Below the pieces are notes generated by a model, which was not told where the DNA came from, searched no databases, and saw only the letters and a list, made by a program, of their open reading frames with translations. From the NCBI GenBank assembly GCA_018398805.1, contig JAGFBZ010002028.1, positions 310,001-374,000 of the forward strand: 64,000 nucleotides of DNA, written 5' to 3'. The translations under genes and the position numbers were made by a program. The DNA is from Hirundichthys speculiger. Taxonomy: Eukaryota > Chordata > Actinopteri > Beloniformes > Exocoetidae. Shown in pieces: positions 57,099-64,000 of the stretch (its first letter is position 1; each line of letters begins with the position of its first letter).

Positions 57099-57116
57099 AT
57101 CCCACTTCTGACACCA
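57099..57116 (-). promoter_or_regulatory. Primer-binding site, tRNA-Leu(CAA)
   Basis: On the minus strand TGGTGTCAGAAGTGGGAT, 2 nt inside the 5' LTR. It is complementary to the 3' end (including CCA) of vertebrate tRNA-Leu with the ACTTCTGACA acceptor stem, over 18 of 18 nt. Confidence 0.85.
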
Positions 57117-57118
57117 TT

Positions 57119-57734
57119 TGTTGCATAACGAAATGCCGTAGAGGGAAAAAAAAATCATGGAGGCAAGGAAATCTTACGGAAAAGGCAAGTTAGCCATTTA
57201 TTCTGGAAACAAACAAATGACATGCAGCTCGTCAACATGCCAAACAAAGAAATATCCAAAAGGAAGCGCCAGAGCCCTCTTCCTGAGCTCCTATTTGTAG
57301 CCTTAATGCCCGCCTTTCCAGTTCAAACTGACCTATCAGGTCAGCTCTGCAGAAGAAAGGTTGACAAGATGAATCACAAACAACTTGCTTCATTACAGTT
57401 TGCTCACACTGACAAATGCCTCATTTCATTCTTAAATATGCTATCAAAATATTACAAATTTAAAATAGACATTCACATAATTATCTTGCAGCAATTGCAC
57501 TAATTACCTGCAATATCACTACTCTTCCTTTGACCAATTAGATTAAAGAATCCACCCACTCCTACAACACATGGGAAGGACTATACCTCAAATGTACATA
57601 CAACCAAATGTTACACCCACCAGAACATTTCAAACAATTATCAAGCCAACAACCCAGAAAACTCAGTATCCTCCCACTCTACTGAGTGGACCTTAATGTT
57701 TAAGAAAAAGTGAGGGAGCAGATGCTTCGTCACA
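57119..57734 (-). repeat. 5' LTR of the Gmr1-type element
   Basis: 616 bp, TG...CA termini, with AATAAA on the minus strand at 57197-57202. This LTR supplies the promoter for the minus-strand transcript; I did not identify a TATA box with confidence. Confidence 0.95.
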
Positions 57735-57739
57735 GGGAG
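57735..57739. repeat. Target-site duplication GGGAG (right)
   Basis: Matches 51941-51945 exactly. Confidence 0.9.
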
Positions 57740-60700
57740 GAAGATTTTGAGTGATGTCACTAGTTGGAGTTTTAAAGATATGATATTGTCCTGGTCATTT
57801 GAAACTGAAGCGAGAGAGAGAGAGAAGAGGGAGGCCAGACTACAGCAGCCATCTAGGTTGTTTCTAACAGCGGCTCTTTGATGCTCCTCTGTGAATCATC
57901 ACGTGAAGCCCGTTCCCACCCTGTTGCAACTGGTTCGGTACCACACCCATCTCAGGAGAGAGTCCATTAGGTCTCACTGATTTGTAACCTCGTGGACCAA
58001 GAAAGCCATGTCTGCAAGCATCTGAAGGAATCTCCTCTTTAGATGTATAACATCAAACCAAATTATGACGTTATCTTGTTCATGTTGCTAAATCTGAACT
58101 TATCTCCAGCAGGGGTTTCCTGCTTCATGTTTGACTGCTTGCTGAACTTCTCTCCTGCATGCAGCGATGTCATCTTCTGTTTAAATTTATCAGTTTTCAC
58201 CACATCTAATGTTACCGGTGACATCATTACCACATTCACATACATGAATGGACTAGTGAGGAGCCGAACATTTTAACTGCAATGTGCTGCAAAAACCTCA
58301 TTTTTTTTGTTTCTATTGAGATCATGTCATCGTGCAGCAGATACACTTTAGAGCCTACCACCCATCATCATAAAGTCTGAAGTCGAAACAAGGTGGAAAA
58401 GTATGAACGATCCACTGTACGTTCAATACAGTCACCTCAGAAAGGAAGGACACCTTCTTCCAATTTTTGTCAAGGTTTTGCAAATCATAAGACAATAAAA
58501 TACATGATGTTACATAACATCAGCTGGGTAAATAGGAACCTCAGATGACAAACATTTTGCAATGTTTCATTGTTTAACAAATACGGACACAAGATGTTAA
58601 AGCAGTGAACTTGCCTTTAGCAGCAATAGCAACATGTTGCTTCAGCTCTTTCCGGTTAGCTAACATTTGCTTAAGAACACCCTTCTAAGAGTCTTCTCAC
58701 CACATTTCTGTCATGTTGATGTCTAGACTTCGCCTGGGCCGTTGCAACACCACCAATCTGTTCATTTTCATGCATTCTCTTGTAGTTTCTTGCGTTCATT
58801 TTGAGCAGCCAAACAAATGACTGCACATTTATCTTTAGTCAGTTAGGTGAAAAAAATCATGTGGCTGCAAAATCATCCCTTATCAGCACCACCGTGCTTG
58901 AAAACTGGTATGAGATGGTTTTGCTGATATGTTGTGCATACCTGTACTCATAAACAAATGGAGAAGTGAATTATGGTCTGACATCTCCACTTTGCTTCTG
59001 TCTGTCTAAAGGAAATTGACCCAGAAATGCCAGTTCTTTTTTGAAAGATTAGGTTTTCTTCTTCCAAGCATTGCTGTGCAGTCTTCCTCTAATTGCACCA
59101 TAATGAACTTTAACATTTAGCATGCTAACTGAGGTCTATATTGTCTGAAATGACGTTCTTGGGTTATTTGCAGTTTTTCTCTGAGCACAACCTGACCTTG
59201 CTGGGATGATTGACAGGTATCAGGAATGTTTTCCACTTATGGATAATTCTTTCCCTCTGCGCAATGACGGACTCCAAATTGTTTACGGATGTCATTACTG
59301 ATGTCATTCCTACTTGGCATTGTGTTAGCACTCTCACGTATGCTCCATACGTGAGAGCTGCTAACAAGCTGCTAAAACCTCTCCTTTTATTGAGGTCTGG
59401 GAGCACTTAGCTGATGTTATTTTTCACACTGTTGTTAAAAAATACAATAGTGGTTTAATACGCCATGTGTTTTTGTTCAGTTTTGAGACGTCATTCCCTG
59501 ATCTTTTCCATCTGTTAAGATAAGAGTCTTTAATGCAACCGCTACTCAGGAGTGACATTACCCACTTGAACTACTTTGTGGAGTGGTGGATCAACATCTG
59601 TTTTGTGTCTCCCTATCTGAGCTGGAATTGAGGGAAGAAGGACGCCGAAATACAAAATACCTCACTGTTTCCACTTCGCTGCTCGGGCCAGAATCGTATC
59701 CATCCTTTTAACTCTATTCAAACCTGTCGGCACACATTTATGTGGGAGACATCAGAGCCCCGCAATGAGATGCTGTTGTCGCGCTGAATTCCACATGGAA
59801 AGAGGCATCATTATCTACAGCGTCAATAGATGCAGGACCAGGGGAGGTGATACATGAGACATCGCTGGTACCCCTGGGTAAACTGTGTTTTTGTGTGCCA
59901 CAGAATTGAAATGTTGAAAGTCACTTCAGTCTTCGACTCTAGGGCAGGCCTGTAACTCAGTTTGCCTCCCGTGGTTAAGTGTAAGCACATGTTAAGTGCA
60001 TTGCTTCAAGACATTTCATCGTTATGGGAAAAGACGGAAGGATCAGCGATATATATATGCTTTTAATTTGAATCAGCTGCAGCCTCCAGAAAAGCATCTC
60101 TGAACTCCACGAATGAGGCAGAGGCATTTATGGTGACCGCGCTCTTTTATGGTTCAATTTAGAAAATGCTCCTCTTGGATCAAGCAGTGAATGCATACGT
60201 TCACAGTGCAAGTAATCACGTTGCAAGCTGCAGCGTCTTGCTTGTGGGGTGGAGCTCTGGCAGCGTCGACGTATGCTGCACAGATGTCTGAAACTACACC
60301 AGATGAGACGTGCACAGTTTCATCACTTCCATCCTCTTGTAAATGCTCTGCACTGTCTCGTCGGCTTCACTTCATTTTTTAACGCATATTCATATTTTTA
60401 GCTTTTTAGGCCCATGTGGTTACATCAGTGACTGAAAAATGTTGGTTCTTGGGGGATCAGAGGCCACAGGTGTCCACTTAATGACTGCAGCTTTGCTCTT
60501 TTATACACTGAAATTCATCCAGAAACCCTTAATTGTTTCTTTATATTAAGCAACATTTAAGGATAAACGCCTCAAATAACTTGTCTGTGAGGAATAAAAA
60601 GCAAAGTGAATGTAAGAATCAACACACTCCATAATTCACATTTGCAAGATAATTCAATCTTTTTCTGTTTTGGGATTGTATACTGCGTTTTTTAAGACAT

Positions 60701-61330
60701 TTTCAATTTGTCTTGTTGTGAGGAGACAGCTTTGAGACTTGGGCACAAGTTTGTCCACACCCAGCTGTGGTGGCTCCCGAATAAAACACAAATAATAGAG
60801 TGTTGAGATGCTCAGAGAAGCCACTATCACATTTCATAACGAAAGTGCTCCATGAGTGATTTTCCCACTCTGCTTGACAGGAAAAGCTGTTTGGTGTGTT
60901 GGAGCAGTGCTGGTGGCTTTTTTACCAGTGATAAATGCCACTGCTGGGTTTGTTCCTCCCATTGGAGCTGCTGCTGCAGCAGTGATGGACAGTTACGCGA
61001 CTGACGCCTGTGACAAAGACAATGCCTGCAGTGGCTTTGAGAAATTACCACACAGCTTTCGAGTGACAGGAATAATCTTTACGACTCTCACTCGAGCAGC
61101 TTTAAATCCCCTTGTTCCTCAAAAGAGAAAATTCCTGGATGTGCTGCTCTCAACTGTTTACTACGATGAGTAACTATGGGAAAAGGACCACTTAGTTGTG
61201 GGAGCAGCTGACTGAGCTTTCCAAAAAGAAAGTGCTGTAATTAGACCCTAAATGTAGATGGGTTGAACAGAAGGAGTAGAGCTCGCTCCTGCTCTAAATC
61301 ATGGATGTGGAGCAGGAGCAAAAGTAAGGA
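57740..61330. other. Intergenic, no gene supported
   Basis: About 3.6 kb without a recognisable coding exon. Roughly 58430-59450 has the look of an old dispersed repeat (blocks such as AAAATTGACCCAGAAATGCC-like text and AAATGACGTTCTTGGG), but I cannot classify it. It contains a hairpin (59323-59366). The plus-strand frame 60856-61173 has no known domain. Confidence 0.5.
59323..59366. repeat. 20-bp hairpin with 3-nt loop and one bulge
   Basis: Arms TGTTAGCA+CTCTCACGTATG (59323-59342) and CATACGTGAGAG+c+TGCTAACA (59346-59366) pair perfectly except for one bulged C at 59358; the loop is CTC. A very short loop with a near-perfect stem is unusual in ordinary sequence. Confidence 0.95.
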
Positions 61331-61440
61331 GGATTCAATTCAGTTCAATTCAATTTTATTTTTATAGCGTCTGTTACAATGTCAGTTGTCTTTAGGCGCT
61401 TTACAGAGACCCAGAGCATGACCCCCAAGCAAGTATCATT
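61331..61440. repeat. Teleost dispersed repeat (ATTCAATTTTATTTTTATAGCG type)
   Basis: The pattern of several TTCAATTC units, then TTTTATTTTTATAGCG and AGGCGCTTTACAGAGACCC, recurs across teleost genomes. The class is uncertain. Confidence 0.5.
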
Positions 61441-61744
61441 AACTAAAATTTAGGGCTGGGCAAGTTAACGCGTTATTATCGCGTTAACGCATTCATTTAT
61501 TAATGCTGACATTTTTTTTATCACGCGTTAACGCATGTTGCTTACATGCTTTTGTTTTGAAAAGTCTCTTATTGGCTGCTGCGGAACTGGAAAACAAGTC
61601 GCAGGTAGACATAAGGAAAAGCTAAAACACACATGGAGAACGGTAAAAATCTGTGAAATTTACAGTTCGGGTAAAAACTCAGTTAGCAATGTTAGCAGAA
61701 ATTAACAGTTCTGTCTCAAAAAAAAAAAAATTCTGGACTGCAAC

Positions 61745-62102
61745 CATGGGCGAGGCTAGCCCTTTTTTAGGGGTGCTTCAGCCTTAATTGAAATTCAGCA
61801 CCCCAAAAACCTGGAGTAAGAAATGTTGTTATTCTAAAAATTTTAGTTCGCATTTGACAGGCTTAGATAATGTCCAAAACTTAATCCATAGTTTGTGGTT
61901 TAAGTTTATATTTTAAGAATGAAAATGAAAACGACCCCGCCTAATGGTATCGTCCTCTTCTCACTAACATTACTTCTCTTGTTGTCCACAGCCCGTTGTC
62001 CAACATAATACACACACACTGAGAATCTGCTTAGTTGTTGTGAACCAAGCATGGGCGAGGCTAGCCCTTTTTTAGGAAGCTCGGACCCTAGAATCTCCCC
62101 TG
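61745..62102. mobile_element. Small hAT-like insertion with 8-bp target duplication
   Basis: Flanked by ACTGCAAC on both sides (61737-61744 and 62103-62110). The left end is CATGGGCGAGGCTAGCCC; the right end is GAATCTCCCCTG (CAGGGGAGATTC inward). The first 30 bp recur inside at 62050-62075, so it may be a composite of two copies. 358 bp, non-coding. Confidence 0.65.
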
Positions 62103-62381
62103 ACTGCAACAAACTTTCACGTCCTTCCTCTATGTAAAAATCTGTAAACGTTTACAGTTCGGGTAGCAACTCAGGTAACAATTCTGTCTGAAAAAAAAAA
62201 TCTGGACTGCAACAAAACTTTTGCGTCATTCCTCCATGTTCCATCAGATCTGCTCCATACGTTCGCTGTCCTGCTGTTCTCTAGCTGGTTACTTCAGTGC
62301 GGCTCCATCTAGTGGCACAGATGTGTAATTCAGTTCTGTGGCCCATTTTTAAAAATTGAAAAAAAAAAAAAAAAAAATATA

Positions 62382-62385
<4 letters not shown>

Positions 62386-62442
<57 letters not shown>
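62386..62442. repeat. (TA)n microsatellite
   Basis: About 27 TA units preceded by a run of about 18 A; self-complementary, and its length is probably polymorphic or mis-assembled. Confidence 0.95.
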
Positions 62443-62446
<4 letters not shown>

Positions 62447-63060
62447 GGCTTTTTTTTTTTTCATTTTTTGTGTTAGATCAAAAAACGAAAAACGCAATAA
62501 AATGTCACTTTTTTTTTTTTGATTGATAATTGAAAATGGAAAGAATGAATGACACACGGATTGGTAAAGTTACTGAACTTTAACATGGACATTTTCATTT
62601 TAAAGTTCTCCCAGACGGAGGATTCAACAGAAACAAGGTTATTTGTAACAACTGACAAGTTGAACTCCCCGTTAAAAGTTTCTGCTGTTACCTCAGAAAT
62701 TACCTGTTTTAATGTTTTGATTGTGCTGAGCCACAATCATTTTGTTGGATTTTGTTTGTAGACTTCTTTTTATTTCTTATAAAAACAGGATGACATTAAT
62801 GCCCTGGCAGGGGCAATAAGCTTTATTTTATTTTACATTTATTAAGATGAGATTTACACTAAACATGTGTTACTAACAAGTGCTGATGTTAAAAGTGTTT
62901 GAACAACAAATGTTATGACACTTTAGTTCATATGGCAGCAGAACATTTCAATGAAAGTGCATTTTATACTACTTTTGAATTCATTATTTGATTTTTGCAT
63001 ATACAATGCGATTAATTGGGATTAATCAGGGAAATAATGTGATTATTCACGGATTAAAAC

Positions 63061-64000
63061 AGCACAACAAACTACAGGAAAGAAAACGGAGCACAGTTAC
63101 AGTAACAAGGTGCTCAAACTATTTCCATTTTCCCATTTTTGCATCCCCTCAGCTCTGAAAAACATGCTTCACAGAAGTTTTTCTCCAGCTTTTGAAACAG
63201 TCTACAGTTTCAGCCAAACATGACCGCAGGACTCTTTGAGCTCTCTCAGACTTTACTGGCAGACAGAGACCACAGACTGACCAGCAAAGTAAAAGAACAT
63301 AGACATGAATTAATCCTGGACGTATTACTCAGAGTTTTTACAGCTCACAATGTAATCTCCCGGGGCGCAGAGATGCCATGTTGACTGTCCACGTTGGGTT
63401 TACCTGGTAAAATTGCATCTGGCTCCATCAGCTCAGCTGTTGCCAGGCTACGAACACAACACCCCAATTCATTCGTGGTGACCTCTGGAGATTTCAACCA
63501 TGAGTCTCTCTGCTACACCTCCTGCCTTTAAACAGTTGTTTAAATGATGATGATTGGTGTCAAAAATGTATTTATTATTATTATTAGCTCGTAACTACTC
63601 TCGGGCTGCATAGAATCACAGTTCAAAATGACTGGCTCGATCATGTGACGCATGAGGTGAAATGAGCTGAAATTATAATAATTTAATTTATAAATGTTTG
63701 CTGGGGATAAAAATAGGCACTTGGCTGACTCCTTCGTGGATTTTTTTTCTGGATTTCCTGATTCCCCCAAATGAGAACACTGTGACTGTTTTCTGTTACA
63801 GGTAATGCCCCTTTTACTCATAACCTTCAGAGAAAGACAACTTGCCTGACATTTCTGTACGCCCACTAACGGCCCATTTATCATAATTCCAGTCTGACTG
63901 TACATATATGCATCTCTTATTGTTTTTTCCCCTCCTCTCCTCTGAATCATGAAACCACTTCCTCTGCAAACCAAAACCACTTTCCTGCATGCTCACGTCA
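63061..64000. other. Intergenic to the right edge, nothing recognised
   Basis: No gene, RNA gene or element supported. The minus-strand frame 63980-63540 has no recognisable domain. Confidence 0.5.

Larger units (their letters stand above)
51946..57734 (-). mobile_element. Gmr1-type Ty3/gypsy LTR retrotransposon, near full length (5789 bp)
   Basis: Complete architecture on the minus strand: 5' LTR (57119-57734), tRNA-Leu primer site, gag, protease, integrase, reverse transcriptase, RNase H, polypurine tract and 3' LTR (51946-52565). The integrase precedes the RT, the order that defines the Gmr1 group first described from Atlantic cod; ordinary Ty3/gypsy elements have RT-RNase H first. gag-protease and the integrase zinc finger are one open frame of 701 codons; the rest of pol is broken by several single-base shifts. 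LTR identity and the perfect duplication show recent insertion. No envelope gene is present. Confidence 0.95.
61452..63060 (+). mobile_element. DNA-element remnant with AGGGCTGGGCAAGTTAACGC left end
   Basis: The left end AGGGCTGGGCAAGTTAACGC and palindromic CGCGTTAACGC repeats, and a right end with ATGCGATTAATTGGGATTAA, correspond to a repeat I know from fish whose right terminus normally ends in an inverted AGCCCT. Here the right terminus is lost after about 63055. Interior: a small hAT insertion (61745-62102), an approximate tandem duplication of the CTGTAAA/TTTACAGTTCGGGTA block (61650-61740 and 62140-62210) and a long (TA)n run. No transposase. Confidence 0.5.

Noticed and set aside
51946..57734. 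Endogenous retrovirus
   Set aside because: No envelope gene; integrase precedes RT and the RT is gypsy-like, so an LTR retrotransposon.
60856..61173. 105-codon plus-strand frame with a hydrophobic start
   Set aside because: Resembles a signal-anchor by composition only; no family motif, no promoter or exon structure, complementary frame on the other strand equally open.

Overview
The window is nuclear DNA of a ray-finned fish, most likely a teleost. The evidence is intron-containing genes with vertebrate splice signals and a dense set of teleost-type repeats: L2 and Rex1-like LINEs, Tc1-like, hAT and Harbinger DNA elements, a tRNA-like SINE and a Gmr1-type Ty3/gypsy element. No assembly gap is visible, but long G/C homopolymers and several single-base frame breaks in a young retroelement suggest some local consensus error.

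Only two host protein-coding genes can be supported, and they lie head to head. On the minus strand are the first five coding exons of a nidogen-2 gene (nid2): ATG at 13809, exon 5 ending at 2419, the rest beyond the left edge. They encode the signal peptide and most of the NIDO domain of this basement-membrane protein. On the plus strand is a prostaglandin E2 receptor EP2 gene (ptger2): coding exons 31379-32227 and 42467-42739 (373 codons), a probable promoter and 5' non-coding exon near 26340-26563 with a perfect cAMP-response element, and a candidate poly(A) signal at 45076. Human NID2 and PTGER2 are also close neighbours (14q22), so this is conserved synteny.

Layout: 1-2022, L2 LINE and hAT remnant; 2419-13809, nid2 with large introns holding a TTAA-flanked DNA element and a possible solo LTR; 13810-26340, intergenic, dominated by a four-level nest of transposons (14431-17560), a possible Helitron-like end, a gutted Tc1 element, a duplicated Harbinger element, a degenerate tandem array and a second hAT copy; 26340-45081, ptger2, whose first intron carries nested hAT elements with opposed poly-G/poly-C tracts and whose second intron opens with a complete Harbinger element 54 bp after the splice donor; 45082-51940, intergenic, with a hAT element, dispersed repeats and a LINE-in-LINE insertion; 51946-57734, an almost complete Gmr1-type LTR retrotransposon; 57740-64000, intergenic, with further nested DNA elements.

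The most notable system is the LTR element. Its pol domains are in the order protease, integrase, reverse transcriptase, RNase H, a Ty1/copia-like order on a Ty3/gypsy backbone, and its capsid carries a clear SCAN-like domain, the type of gag from which the vertebrate SCAN transcription-factor domain is thought to derive. LTRs about 99 percent identical, a perfect 5-bp target duplication and a perfect tRNA-Leu primer site show that it is young. A second signal no feature type covers is a set of three perfect or near-perfect short-loop hairpins (42190-42237, 47296-47357, 59323-59366), which look like products of replication template switching.
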